Shown: positions 8,060-16,153 of the stretch, piece by piece
Position numbering within the stretch: the stretch's first letter is position 1
How the letters are laid out: the number at the start of each line of letters is the position of its first letter
From: Lysobacterales bacterium 66-474
GTDB taxonomy: Bacteria > Pseudomonadota > Gammaproteobacteria > Xanthomonadales > Rhodanobacteraceae
Reading direction: 5' to 3'
Assembly: GCA_001899805.1 (NCBI GenBank)
Contig: MKWP01000002.1
Coordinates: 248,001-312,000 of the forward strand
DNA length: 64,000 bases
The notes under the pieces: generated by a model
The model's input: the letters and a program-made list of their open reading frames with translations, nothing else
What the model was told of the DNA's origin: nothing
The model's database searches: none
Position numbers and translations under genes: made by a program

Positions 8060-8662
8060 ATGACCGGCAACCCCGATCTCCTCGCCGAACTGGTCGAAGC
8101 CCTGCGCTGCCTGCCGGGTGTCGGCGCCAAGAGCGCGCAGCGCATGGCGTTCCATCTGCTGGAACGCGACCGCGAAGGGGGCGCGCGTTTGTCGCGCGTG
8201 CTCGGCGATGCGATGCAACGCATCGGGCATTGCAAGGCCTGCCGCAATTTCAGTGAACGGGATGAATGCGCGATCTGCGCGAATGCCTCGCGCGATGCTT
8301 CGCTGCTGTGCGTCGTCGAAACCCCGGCCGACCTGCTGGCGATCGAGCAGGCCACCGGTTACCGCGGCCGCTATTTCGTGCTGATGGGGCGCCTGTCGCC
8401 GCTGGATGGCATGGGGCCGCAGGAACTCGGTGCGGGTTTGTTGCAGCAGCGGCTCGCGAGTGGCGAAATCGCCGAAATGGTGATCGCCACCAACCCCACC
8501 GTGGAAGGCGAAGCCACCGCGCACTGGCTGGGTCAGCTTGCGCGCGCCGCCGGCGTGCGCGCGACACGGCTTGCGCATGGCGTGCCGCTCGGCGGCGAAC
8601 TGGAGTACGTCGATCGGGGCACGCTGGCGCATGCGTTCGGCACCCGCCTGACGATGGAGTGA
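8060..8662 (+). CDS. recR: Recombination protein RecR
   Basis: A 200-residue RecFOR-pathway protein that helps load RecA on gapped DNA. The N-terminal helix-hairpin-helix ([14 protein letters not shown], about 18-31) is followed by a C4 zinc finger ([16 protein letters not shown], about 57-72). Then comes the Toprim domain ([24 protein letters not shown]) and the C-terminal Walker-B-like region. It has full family length and is probably co-transcribed with dnaX and ybaB. Confidence 0.97.
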   Translation: MTGNPDLLAELVEALRCLPGVGAKSAQRMAFHLLERDREGGARLSRVLGDAMQRIGHCKACRNFSERDECAICANASRDASLLCVVETPADLLAIEQATGYRGRYFVLMGRLSPLDGMGPQELGAGLLQQRLASGEIAEMVIATNPTVEGEATAHWLGQLARAAGVRATRLAHGVPLGGELEYVDRGTLAHAFGTRLTME

Positions 8663-8665
8663 GCG

Positions 8666-9100
8666 ATGTCGGCACAAGATGAACCCGATTTGCAACTGCA
8701 GATCCCTGCCGTCGAGGAATATCTCGCATTGCGCGTGGCCGCTGGCCTCAGCGCGATGAGTGCTGCCGGTGCGCGCGAGGGGCTTCGGTCGAGTTGGTGT
8801 TCGGTGTGCGTGCGTGATGGCGGCGAGCTGATCGGCATGGGACGCGTTGTGGGTGATGGCGGCCTGTTCCTGTTCGTGGTCGACATTGCAGTGGCCCCGG
8901 CGTGGCAACGGCGCGGCTTGGGCCGGCGCATCATGCAAGCATTGATGGAGCAGGTGCACGTGCGTGCGTTTCCATTTACACAGGTGGGGTTGATTGCAGA
9001 TGGCACGGCCAGCCTTCTGTACGAAAAGTTCGGTTTCAGGTTGGTCGCGCCCGAATCGCAAGGCATGTCGCTGCGGATAGAAGAAGGAGAAAACGTGTGA
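8666..9100 (+). CDS. GNAT family N-acetyltransferase
   Basis: A 144-residue GCN5-related acetyltransferase. The acetyl-CoA binding motif is VDIAVAPAWQRRGLGRRIMQAL (about 73-94), containing Q-R-R-G-L-G, and the C-terminal SLLYEKFGFRLVAP segment is typical of motif B. The substrate is unknown. It starts 3 bp after recR, and its stop overlaps the GTG of the HIT-family gene, so it appears to be in the dnaX-recR operon. Confidence 0.85.
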   Translation: MSAQDEPDLQLQIPAVEEYLALRVAAGLSAMSAAGAREGLRSSWCSVCVRDGGELIGMGRVVGDGGLFLFVVDIAVAPAWQRRGLGRRIMQALMEQVHVRAFPFTQVGLIADGTASLLYEKFGFRLVAPESQGMSLRIEEGENV

Positions 9101-9441
9101 GCGATACCATATTCGACAAGATCATCCGCCGTGAACTGCCTGCCGACATCGTGTACGAGGACGACGATGTGCTTGCGTTCCGCGACATCCATCCGCAGGC
9201 GCCTGTGCACGTGCTGTTCGTGCCGAAAAAATCGTTCGCGACCTTGAACGACTGCACGGAGGCCGACGCCGCGTTGCTGGGCAAGCTCTTGCTTGCGGCC
9301 TCGGCTTACGCCAAGCGTGAAGGCTTTGCCGAGGCTGGCTATCGCTGCGTGATCAACTGCAACCGTGGCGGCGGACAGACCGTGTACCACTTGCACGTGC
9401 ACCTGATGGCAGGCAGGCAAATGCCGGAACGGATGGTGTGA
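9097..9441 (+). CDS. hinT: HIT family purine nucleoside phosphoramidase
   Basis: A 114-residue histidine-triad protein of the HinT branch, which hydrolyses adenosine 5'-phosphoramidates. The motif HLHVHLM lies near the C-terminus after GGGQTVYHLHVH, and the N-terminus DTIFDKIIRRELPADIVYED is the standard HinT start. The start codon is GTG, overlapping the stop of the acetyltransferase gene (GTGA). A strong bidirectional terminator follows 27 bp after the stop, ending the dnaX transcription unit. Confidence 0.93.
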   Translation: MSDTIFDKIIRRELPADIVYEDDDVLAFRDIHPQAPVHVLFVPKKSFATLNDCTEADAALLGKLLLAASAYAKREGFAEAGYRCVINCNRGGGQTVYHLHVHLMAGRQMPERMV

Positions 9442-9468
9442 CCGTCGATTTTTCGCGTGTCCGGATGC

Positions 9469-9502
9469 AACGAAAACGCCCGCTATCTCGGGCGTTTTCG
9501 TT
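9469..9502. terminator. Bidirectional intrinsic terminator
   Basis: A perfect 12-bp stem, CGAAAACGCCCG / CGGGCGTTTTCG, with a six-base loop CTATCT lies between the convergent hinT and slp genes. Both arms provide a T-rich run for the opposite direction (GTTTTCGTT rightward, the same leftward), so it can end transcription both ways. Confidence 0.85.
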
Positions 9503-9522
9503 CGAAGCGGTGGCTGCGGCGA

Positions 9523-10122
9523 TCAGCCCTTCTTGGGCGGCGGGGGCGGTGGCGCCGGGCGCGGCACCACGATCACCCGCTGCGGGTAGTACCAACCGCC
9601 ATAGCCCCACCCGCAGCCCCACGACGACCAGAACGGATCGCAACCCCACGGGCCCCACGGGCCCCATGGGTCGGATCGCTGCACGTACAGCGGCCGCTTC
9701 GGCCACAGGTAGACGTTGCTGACCTCGACCTTGGGGTAGGTGTAATCGAACTGGCCGATCTTGTGCTGGACGGTGCCGTCCAGCGTGCCGGTCACGGTGA
9801 TTTCGCGGCCCTTGGCGAACACTTCCGGATCGTAGAAGCCCTGCTTGCAGGCCACGAAGCGGCCGAGGCTTTCCCCGTCGCGCTTCGGCCGCGCCTGCGA
9901 ATCCAGCGTTTCCGCCAGCACGAAGAAGCAGGTCTGCTGCTGGCGTGGCTCGGTCTGGATGATCTCGCCGCCCCAGCGCACCGGCGTGGCGGTGACGGTT
10001 CCGCTCTGGGCCGCGTTCAACGCGACCGGCGTGTAGGTGCCCTGCAAGGGTTGCGGAATGGTGGCGCAGCCGCCCAGGGCCAACCCTCCCACGACGGAAA
10101 GAAACAGGATGCGACGTGACAT
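9523..10122 (-). CDS. slp: Slp family outer-membrane lipoprotein
   Basis: A 199-residue lipoprotein. The signal peptide MSRRILFLSVVGGLALGGCA has a lipobox (L-G-G-C) with Cys19 as the lipidated residue. The Slp core follows (VRWGGEIIQTEP; then TVTGTLDG; YTYPKVEVSNVYLWP), which in E. coli is an outer-membrane starvation-inducible lipoprotein. The C-terminal tail is unusual: repeats of W-G-P, a Trp/Gly/Tyr-rich patch and a run of seven prolines ending in KKG. ATG 10122 is chosen because it directly precedes the signal peptide; an upstream in-frame ATG adds a non-signal tail. It is likely monocistronic. Confidence 0.88.
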   Translation of the reverse strand: MSRRILFLSVVGGLALGGCATIPQPLQGTYTPVALNAAQSGTVTATPVRWGGEIIQTEPRQQQTCFFVLAETLDSQARPKRDGESLGRFVACKQGFYDPEVFAKGREITVTGTLDGTVQHKIGQFDYTYPKVEVSNVYLWPKRPLYVQRSDPWGPWGPWGCDPFWSSWGCGWGYGGWYYPQRVIVVPRPAPPPPPPKKG

Positions 10123-10153
10123 GACAGGCCTCCGGGAAAGGATACCGATGCGT

Positions 10154-12145
10154 CTATTTGACCACACGGCGTGGATGGAAATTGCGAAGGCGCCGCACGA
10201 AAACGCGGATGCGTTCAGGCGGCGGTTCGGGAAAAGCGTAACGCAGGGCCAGGTATTCGGCGGCCAGCTTGTTTACAGTAGGTGCCAGGTCGGGGAGTTC
10301 GGTTGCAGTGCGCAGGTAAAAATCGCGTGGGCCCTCGGCATGGCCGCGCACGATTCCGATTCGCGCGAGTTTGCGTTGCAGGCGCAGTTGCGCGGCAGAC
10401 AACGCGTCGCGCGGTTTCGCGCGCGGCCGCAGCGAGGCCAGCAACGCGCCGACACCAAGCGCGAGAAACACCGCGACGGCCAATGCGACGCCCAGCATCT
10501 GCGCGGAGGTGCGCGCGATGCCGAACGGACGGAACAGCCGGCTTTGTTCGAGGGCATCGAAACCTACAACGGTTTGACCCCACCAGCGGTTGACCACGTC
10601 CATCCGGTTGCGCCAGGGCATCCACCAGCTGATGCTGCCGCCACCGACGTCACCGGCCGCGCCGCCGGTGTCGGCCAGCATGACCCTGCTGACTGCGGCG
10701 GTCGGATCGACCCGCACCCATCCGCGCCCGGCCAGCCACACTTCCGCCCAGGCGTGCGCATCGGACTGGCGGACCAGCAGGTAATGCGCGAAATCGTTCC
10801 AGTAACCCCCCTGGTAGCCGACCACCACGCGCGCGGGGACGCCGGCGGCGCGCATCAGGAAGGTGAAGGCGCTGGCGTAGTGTTCGCAGAAACCGGTCCG
10901 GGTGTCGAACAGGAAGTCGTCGATGCTGTCGCGTCCCAACGGCGGGGCGTCGAGGTCGTAGACGAACCCGCCGTCGTGGAACAGGTTCAACGCATGGCGC
11001 ACGATTTCCGCCGCGTTGCCGCCGGTCTGCGCGCGCCAGCGTGCCGCCAAGGCACGCGCGCGCGGATCGAAGCCCTCGGGCAGTTCCAGCGCAGCGGCGC
11101 GCAGGCGCGGAGCGAGTCCTTCCGGGTCCATGCGGTAGTCGGTCGCGGATTCGACGCGGTAGCGGAAGGTATGGGTGATGGGCTGCGCCGAACGCAAGGT
11201 ATGGTCGGGCCCCATGCGCGCTTCTTCCGGCGTGTCGATGGGCACGTCCAGTGCGAACATCCAGTGCCGGTGGCTGGGCAGCAGGGTGACTTCATAGTGC
11301 GTGGGCGGATCGCGGATGCCCACCGGCGCCGGTGGCCACGGGCGCCGCGCGGCAGCACCCGGCAGCCACGCACGTCCGTCGAATTCCCACAGCACCATGC
11401 CGCGAAAATAGCGCCGGTCTTCGGGTGGCGGCGCGCCATCGAAGCCGACCCGCATCGCGACCGCGTTGTCGGTGAGCAGCGAATGGATGTCGCCGGGCGC
11501 CATCCTGTCGCTGATCCCGGTACGGCCCTGGCCGCTGTCCGGCGCGCCCCACAATGGCGTCGCGAGGCGCGGGATCAAAAGGAAGCCGACCAATGCGGCC
11601 GGCAGGCTGGCGGCCAGCGTCACGGTTCCCGGCTTGAATGCCGGCCACCAGCCCGATCGGGACAGGCCCGGTTCCAGCGCGCGCAGGGTTGCGAGCGCCG
11701 GCAACAGCATCAGTCCGACCAGGATGGTGAAAGGGAGCGACTGGTCGAACAGCAATGCGCTCATCAGGATGAAACAAGCGAAGCCGATCGACATGCGCGC
11801 GTCGCGCACCGATTCGCTTTCCAGCACCTTCACCACCAGCAGCCCGCACACGATCGCCGCGCCAGCCTCGCGCCCGAACGGCGAGCCGTACACCGCGACC
11901 ACCGCCAGTGGCACCGCCACCAGCATCACGATCCGCAGCCATGCGGGCACGCGGCGGTGGTATTTGCGGCGCCGCCACCAGCGCACGACCACGATTGCGG
12001 CCAGCGTTGCGGTGTACCAGATGGGCAGGTGCGGCACGTGCGCACCCACCACGCATAACACGGTCAGGCACAGCAGGTCGAACGGCAGCGCACCGAGCGT
12101 GGATGCGATCACGCGGGTTCCCGGTGGCGCGTGGCGGCGCTTCAT
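10154..12145 (-). CDS. tgpA: TgpA-type membrane transglutaminase (DUF3488/transglutaminase-like)
   Basis: A 663-residue inner-membrane protein. Five to seven transmembrane helices occupy residues about 15-200 (DUF3488). A periplasmic transglutaminase-like domain follows with the catalytic triad Cys420 (RTGFCEHYA), His464 (DAHAWAEVW) and Asp480 (RVDPTAA). A last transmembrane helix lies near 555-580 and a C-terminal DUF4129-like tail is cytoplasmic. In Pseudomonas aeruginosa the homologous TgpA is essential and acts in a periplasmic, cell-envelope-related step. It is the third gene of a MoxR-DUF58-TgpA operon and overlaps the DUF58 gene by 4 bp. Confidence 0.9.
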   Translation of the reverse strand: MKRRHAPPGTRVIASTLGALPFDLLCLTVLCVVGAHVPHLPIWYTATLAAIVVVRWWRRRKYHRRVPAWLRIVMLVAVPLAVVAVYGSPFGREAGAAIVCGLLVVKVLESESVRDARMSIGFACFILMSALLFDQSLPFTILVGLMLLPALATLRALEPGLSRSGWWPAFKPGTVTLAASLPAALVGFLLIPRLATPLWGAPDSGQGRTGISDRMAPGDIHSLLTDNAVAMRVGFDGAPPPEDRRYFRGMVLWEFDGRAWLPGAAARRPWPPAPVGIRDPPTHYEVTLLPSHRHWMFALDVPIDTPEEARMGPDHTLRSAQPITHTFRYRVESATDYRMDPEGLAPRLRAAALELPEGFDPRARALAARWRAQTGGNAAEIVRHALNLFHDGGFVYDLDAPPLGRDSIDDFLFDTRTGFCEHYASAFTFLMRAAGVPARVVVGYQGGYWNDFAHYLLVRQSDAHAWAEVWLAGRGWVRVDPTAAVSRVMLADTGGAAGDVGGGSISWWMPWRNRMDVVNRWWGQTVVGFDALEQSRLFRPFGIARTSAQMLGVALAVAVFLALGVGALLASLRPRAKPRDALSAAQLRLQRKLARIGIVRGHAEGPRDFYLRTATELPDLAPTVNKLAAEYLALRYAFPEPPPERIRVFVRRLRNFHPRRVVK

Positions 12146-13104
12146 GGCAGCTCCGCCAGCGCGGCGAGGCAACGGTGATAGTGTCCGGTGTCGCTGGCCG
12201 GGCCGAACGAGCGGTTGTCTTCCAGCACCAGTATCCACGGATGCGCGGCGGCGTAGGCATCGCACACCCAGCCGGCGAGGCGCGAGAGGCGGGTTTCGCG
12301 GTCGATGCCGGCCAGGGCGTTCCAGTCGAAGCGCAACGGTTGCCCGGGCGCGGCGCGATCGAACTCGCGTACCAGCAGGTGGTCGTGGCGCGCGCTGGCC
12401 TTCCACGCGACGTGCCGGATCGGATCGCCGGGGTGGTAGTCGCGCAAGCCCGCGAATTCGTCGCCGCCGGTGATGCGTTCGGCTGGATCGTCGTTGCGCG
12501 CGGGCGGCTTGCTGTCGGCCAGGATGCGCGGGTACACCAGCACGCGTTGCGCCGGGGTGATCCAGCTCCACGCGCGGAACAGGCCGAACGGCAGCGTGCT
12601 GGAGATCCGCATGCGCGGTACCGCCATCCAGCCGCGCCGGTCGGTCGGGATGGTCACGCTGGCGCGACTGGTGCCCGGTTCGAGCGGGCAGGGTTGTTCC
12701 AGTTCGTCCACCGCGATGCCGAGGCCATGGCGGGCGCGACGGTCGTCGGCGAAGGCGAGGTGCAGCGGCAGGCGCGCACCGCAGAAGCCATGCTCGGCGT
12801 GCAACGAGCGCAAGGTGAGGTCATGCAGCTCGCGCCAGGTCAGCAGCATGCTGCCGGACAGCGCCGCGCCGAGCAGGCAGGTGAGCAGCAGTGCGGCGTT
12901 GTTCTGGTAGTTCAGGGCACCGACCAGCATGGTCGCGAGCAGCACCGCGAATCCGAACCCCGCCCGGGTCGGCACGATGTAGATGCGACGGCGATCGAGC
13001 CGTACCGGCAGCGTTTCGGGATTGCGTCCACGCATCAACGCCCGCGACCAGCGTTGCACGCGCGCTGCAAGGCCGGTTCGCCCATGCTGCGCGACGCCAT
13101 CCAT
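12142..13104 (-). CDS. DUF58 domain protein (membrane-anchored)
   Basis: A 320-residue protein with two closely spaced transmembrane helices (about 50-90, rich in Ala/Val/Leu) followed by a soluble DUF58 region. The signature GGDEFAGLRDYHPGDPIRHV and WKASARHDHLLVREF is typical of the DUF58 C-terminal block, which resembles a von Willebrand A fold. These proteins are regular partners of MoxR ATPases and TgpA transglutaminases. ATG 13104 is placed 4 bp after moxR; upstream in-frame starts would overlap moxR. The exact role is unknown. Confidence 0.88.
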   Translation of the reverse strand: MDGVAQHGRTGLAARVQRWSRALMRGRNPETLPVRLDRRRIYIVPTRAGFGFAVLLATMLVGALNYQNNAALLLTCLLGAALSGSMLLTWRELHDLTLRSLHAEHGFCGARLPLHLAFADDRRARHGLGIAVDELEQPCPLEPGTSRASVTIPTDRRGWMAVPRMRISSTLPFGLFRAWSWITPAQRVLVYPRILADSKPPARNDDPAERITGGDEFAGLRDYHPGDPIRHVAWKASARHDHLLVREFDRAAPGQPLRFDWNALAGIDRETRLSRLAGWVCDAYAAAHPWILVLEDNRSFGPASDTGHYHRCLAALAELP

Positions 13105-13108
13105 CACG

Positions 13109-14065
13109 TCACTCCACCGCGACCGATTCCAGCAGCGCCTGCGCCAGCGCATCGCGGGCGAGGGTGCGCGCCGGGATCAGGCGGTGGCCGGCGACGGCGA
13201 CGAACACCGCCTGCACGTCCTCCGGCAACGCGTAATCGCGATCGCCCAGCAGGGCCCAGGCGCGCGCCGCCGCCAGCAGTGCCAGGCCTGCGCGTGGCGA
13301 CAGCCCGGTGCGGATGTCGTGGTGCTTGCGGCTGGCCGCCACCAACGCCTGCACGTAATCGAGCAGGGCGGGACTGGCGACGATCGCATGCGCGCGTTGG
13401 CGCAACGCGAGGATGTCGGCAGCGTCGAGGCGTGGCGACAGCCGGCCGACCATCGCGGCGCGGTCTTCGCCGGTCAGCAGCCTGCGCTCGGCTTCGGCAT
13501 CGGGATAATCCAGCGCGATGCGCAGCATGAAACGGTCGAGTTGCGAGTCGGGCAACGGATAGGTGCCTGCCATGTCCAGCGGGTTCTGCGTTGCCACCAC
13601 GAAGAAGGGTTGCGGCAGCGAGCGGCTGGCGCCGTCGACGGTGACCTGGCCCTCGGCCATCGCTTCCAGCAGGGCGCTCTGGGTCTTGGGCGTGGCGCGG
13701 TTGATTTCGTCGGCCAGCAGCAGTTGCGCGAAGACCGGCCCCGGCTGGAAGCGGAACGCGCCGCTGTCGCGGTCGAAGACACTGACCCCGACGATGTCGC
13801 TGGGCAACAGGTCCGAGGTGAACTGGATGCGCCGGAACGACAATCCCAGCGTCACCGCCAGTGCGTGCGCCAGGGTCGTCTTGCCGACCCCCGGCACGTC
13901 TTCCACCAGCAGGTGGCCGCCCGCCAGCAGGCAGGTGAACGCCATCCGGATCGCCCGGTTCTTGCCGACCAGCACGTCGTTGACCTGGGCCAGCGCGGCA
14001 TCGAGTCGCTGCCGCGGCCGACTGTCCGCGGATGCCGCGGTGGCGGCGGCGAAGTTCTGGTCCAT
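13109..14065 (-). CDS. MoxR family AAA+ ATPase
   Basis: A 318-residue AAA+ ATPase of the MoxR group, which act as chaperones for metal-insertion or envelope complexes. Walker A is GVGKTT (59-64), Walker B is LLLADEINRA, sensor 1 is ATQNP, and the C-terminal lid carries the SPRAGLALL sensor-2-type segment. ATG 14065 gives a normal N-terminus (DAALAQVNDVLVGK). It is the first gene of the MoxR-DUF58-TgpA operon; the 74 bp between it and yceF would hold any separate promoter. Confidence 0.92.
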   Translation of the reverse strand: MDQNFAAATAASADSRPRQRLDAALAQVNDVLVGKNRAIRMAFTCLLAGGHLLVEDVPGVGKTTLAHALAVTLGLSFRRIQFTSDLLPSDIVGVSVFDRDSGAFRFQPGPVFAQLLLADEINRATPKTQSALLEAMAEGQVTVDGASRSLPQPFFVVATQNPLDMAGTYPLPDSQLDRFMLRIALDYPDAEAERRLLTGEDRAAMVGRLSPRLDAADILALRQRAHAIVASPALLDYVQALVAASRKHHDIRTGLSPRAGLALLAAARAWALLGDRDYALPEDVQAVFVAVAGHRLIPARTLARDALAQALLESVAVE

Positions 14066-14139
14066 GCCTGTTCCCGGATGTGCGTATCTGGGACGAGTGT
14101 ACGCTGGCGGGCGTCGCGATTGCGCGAACGCGGTCGCCT

Positions 14140-14724
14140 TCAGGGCAGCGCGTAACCGGCTTTGCGCAACAGCCGCGCCAAGGCGATCAGGGGCATCCCG
14201 ATCAAGCCCGTGGGATCTTCGCTTTCGATGCGCTCGAACAGGCTGATGCCGGCGCCCTCGGACTTGAAGCTGCCGGCGCAATCGAAGGGACGCTCGATGG
14301 CCAGGTAGCGATCGATTTCGGGATCGGTGAGAACGCGAAAGACGACGCGGGTGTGGTCCAGCGCGGTGCCGGATTTGCCGCTGCGGGTGTCGATCACGCA
14401 CAAGGCCGTATGAAAATCAACGACATTTCCGCTACTTGCGCGCAGTTGCTGGCGTGCATTCTCGATGTTGCCGGGCTTGTGCAGCACCGTTTCGCCGTGC
14501 GCAGCGACCTGGTCGGAGCCGATCACCAACGCATCGGGGCGGTCCCTGGCCGCGGCTTCGGCCTTGGCGACGGCGAGCCGCAAGGCGCGTGCGCCAGGCG
14601 CTTCGCCGGGCAGTTCGGGTTCGTCCACGTCGGGCGAGACTTGTTCGAAATCATCCAGCAGGCGTCGCAACAGTTCGGCGCGGTAGCGCGAGGTCGAGGC
14701 CAACACGATCCGTGGGGCACTCAT
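14140..14724 (-). CDS. yceF: Maf/YceF-type nucleotide pyrophosphatase
   Basis: A 194-residue Maf-fold pyrophosphatase that hydrolyses non-canonical nucleotides. It starts with the Maf motif LASTSRYRAELL (8-19) and contains DEPELPGEAP, IGSDQVA and the block EGAGISLFERIESEDPTGLI typical of the YceF branch (7-methyl-GTP pyrophosphatase in E. coli). In E. coli yceF is divergent from yceD-rpmF, and the same arrangement is kept here. The start overlaps the stop of the upstream small membrane protein (ATGA). Confidence 0.92.
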   Translation of the reverse strand: MSAPRIVLASTSRYRAELLRRLLDDFEQVSPDVDEPELPGEAPGARALRLAVAKAEAAARDRPDALVIGSDQVAAHGETVLHKPGNIENARQQLRASSGNVVDFHTALCVIDTRSGKSGTALDHTRVVFRVLTDPEIDRYLAIERPFDCAGSFKSEGAGISLFERIESEDPTGLIGMPLIALARLLRKAGYALP

Positions 14725-15182
14725 TGTTGCGAAAGATCCTCGATTTTTTCGCGCACCGCGGTTTCCAGCGCGCGTTGCGCGGAATCGAGCTCCTGCAGCT
14801 GCCGGCCGAGCGCGCCGCGGGCCTTGCCGATCGCGCTGACCGCGGCGTCCAGGTCGCGCTGGTTGGCATTGCCGGCTTCGTCGCGCAACCACAACCGGTG
14901 CGCCAGCAGTTCGCGCAACGCAGCATCGATGGCGTGGCGGGCGTCGGTTTCGCCGGCCGTGGGTTGGTTCGGGTTGATCGACATGGACGCGTGCGCGCGG
15001 GCGAGGCGGGTGCGGCACTCCTTGAGGTCGTGTTCAAGGCCGTCGGCTTCCAGGTACAGGGTGCGCAACGCGCGTTGGTGGCGCATCTGGCGGGCCAGCA
15101 ACACGACGATCAGCACGCAGACGAGCACCGCCACCAGCGCGGGCAGGATGATGGCGAGCAGGGTGCTGGGCAGGGCGGTCAA
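14721..15182 (-). CDS. Small membrane-anchored coiled-coil protein
   Basis: I do not recognise the family. The frame encodes about 153 residues: one strongly hydrophobic N-terminal helix (AIILPALVAVLVCVLIVVLL), a basic turn (ARQMRHQR), then a charged helical region with coiled-coil character up to KIEDLSQQ. This suggests a bitopic inner-membrane protein with a cytoplasmic coiled coil. The start is uncertain: no ATG precedes the membrane helix, so TTG 15182 is my choice. It overlaps yceF by 4 bp and is read divergently from yceD, 111 bp away. Confidence 0.6.
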   Translation of the reverse strand: MTALPSTLLAIILPALVAVLVCVLIVVLLARQMRHQRALRTLYLEADGLEHDLKECRTRLARAHASMSINPNQPTAGETDARHAIDAALRELLAHRLWLRDEAGNANQRDLDAAVSAIGKARGALGRQLQELDSAQRALETAVREKIEDLSQQ

Positions 15183-15255
15183 GGCTCGGCTCGGTATGGC
15201 GTGAACACCAGGATGGCAAGCATGATACGGGCCAAGTCCGTGGCGTGCTTTCCGG

Positions 15256-15284
15256 TTGACTTTGTGCAGTGCGGAATCTAGCAT
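15256..15284 (+). promoter_or_regulatory. Sigma-70-like promoter for yceD-rpmF
   Basis: -35 TTGACT (15256-15261) and -10 TAGCAT (15279-15284) are separated by 17 bp, one of the best promoter matches in the window. The expected start point at about 15290-15291 is only some 3-4 bases before the yceD ATG (15294), so the transcript would be nearly leaderless if this promoter is used. Confidence 0.6.
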
Positions 15285-15293
15285 TCCCCGCTT

Positions 15294-15833
15294 ATGTCCG
15301 CGTCCCTGCCAGCGAGTGTGGACGCCGAACGCATGGTGGCCGGGCGGCGGTCTTTCGAAGGGTCCCTGCCGGTTGCGGAATTGCCGCGGCTGGTCGAGGC
15401 GCTGGCGAACGACAGCGGCGAGGTCGCCTATCGACTGGATTTCGAAACGGGCGATCTGGGCGAGCCGCGGTTGCACGTCCGGTTGCACGCGGGGTTGACG
15501 CTGGAATGCCAGCGCAGCCTCGACGAGTTCGTGTTTCCGGCCGAAGTCGACACCCGGCTGGGGTTGCTCGCGGACGAAGCGGATGCCGCCGCGCTGCCCG
15601 GCGATTGCGAACCGTTGCTGCTCGAAGGCGGCGCGTTGTCGCCGCGCAAGGTGATCGAGGACGAATTGCTTCTGGTTTTGCCGCTGGTGCCCGTGAAGCC
15701 CGGCGGCGAAATCCTGCAGGGCGAATGGACGATGCCCGGTGACCCGCCGCAGGATGCGGAGCGGGACGAGGCGGTGACGCATCCGTTCGCGGATTTGCGC
15801 AACCTTCTCGAAGCCCGCGCGAAACATCGTTGA
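15294..15833 (+). CDS. yceD: YceD/DUF177 family protein (23S rRNA accumulation)
   Basis: A 179-residue DUF177 protein; E. coli YceD and its plant relatives are needed for proper 23S rRNA accumulation. The family features visible are the N-terminal [20 protein letters not shown], the central [11 protein letters not shown] and the [15 protein letters not shown] block before the acidic C-terminus. It is coupled to rpmF, as in most bacteria. The ATG at 15294 fits the family alignment; an internal ATG at 15333 would delete conserved residues. The candidate promoter leaves almost no 5' leader and no Shine-Dalgarno is visible. Confidence 0.9.
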   Translation: MSASLPASVDAERMVAGRRSFEGSLPVAELPRLVEALANDSGEVAYRLDFETGDLGEPRLHVRLHAGLTLECQRSLDEFVFPAEVDTRLGLLADEADAAALPGDCEPLLLEGGALSPRKVIEDELLLVLPLVPVKPGGEILQGEWTMPGDPPQDAERDEAVTHPFADLRNLLEARAKHR

Positions 15834-15861
15834 CCTATCCAGCATCAGCAGGAGAGCCATC

Positions 15862-16056
15862 ATGGCCGTTGCCAAGAGCCGCACATCACCTTCCCGCCGC
15901 GGCATGCGCCGTGCGCACGACGCACTGGACAAGGTGCAGCTCGCCACCGATCCGACGTCGGGCGAGGTCCACCGCCGTCACCACATCACCAAGGACGGCT
16001 ACTACCGTGGCCGCAAGGTGATCGAAGACAAGCAGGCAGTCGTCGACGAGGACTGA
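15862..16056 (+). CDS. rpmF: 50S ribosomal protein L32
   Basis: A 64-residue ribosomal protein starting [20 protein letters not shown], the standard bL32 N-terminus, with the conserved [15 protein letters not shown] segment. It is preceded by a good Shine-Dalgarno (AGGAGA, 15850-15855). It lies 28 bp after yceD and is followed by a terminator-like hairpin before fabH, the conserved yceD-rpmF-fab order. Confidence 0.97.
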   Translation: MAVAKSRTSPSRRGMRRAHDALDKVQLATDPTSGEVHRRHHITKDGYYRGRKVIEDKQAVVDED

Positions 16057-16086
16057 GGTCCTTGTTGTGCACGGGGTCGCAAACGC

Positions 16087-16120
16087 ACGCGCGGCGCTGA
16101 TCGGCGCCGTCGCGTTTTTT
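16087..16120 (+). terminator. Intrinsic terminator after rpmF
   Basis: An imperfect hairpin, ACGCG-CGGCGC / GCGCCG-T-CGCGT with one bulged base, is followed directly by TTTTTT. It lies between rpmF and fabH, so it may end or partly attenuate yceD-rpmF transcripts, with fabH served by read-through or its own promoter. Confidence 0.7.
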
Positions 16121-16153
16121 GTTGCGTTCAATTTTTGAACGGGGAATCGCATT

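Noticed and set aside
10037..12058. Long plus-strand open frame (over 600 codons) opposite tgpA
   Set aside because: It is the antisense shadow of a recognisable membrane transglutaminase; composition is Arg/Gln/His-rich without domains, as expected in G+C-rich DNA.
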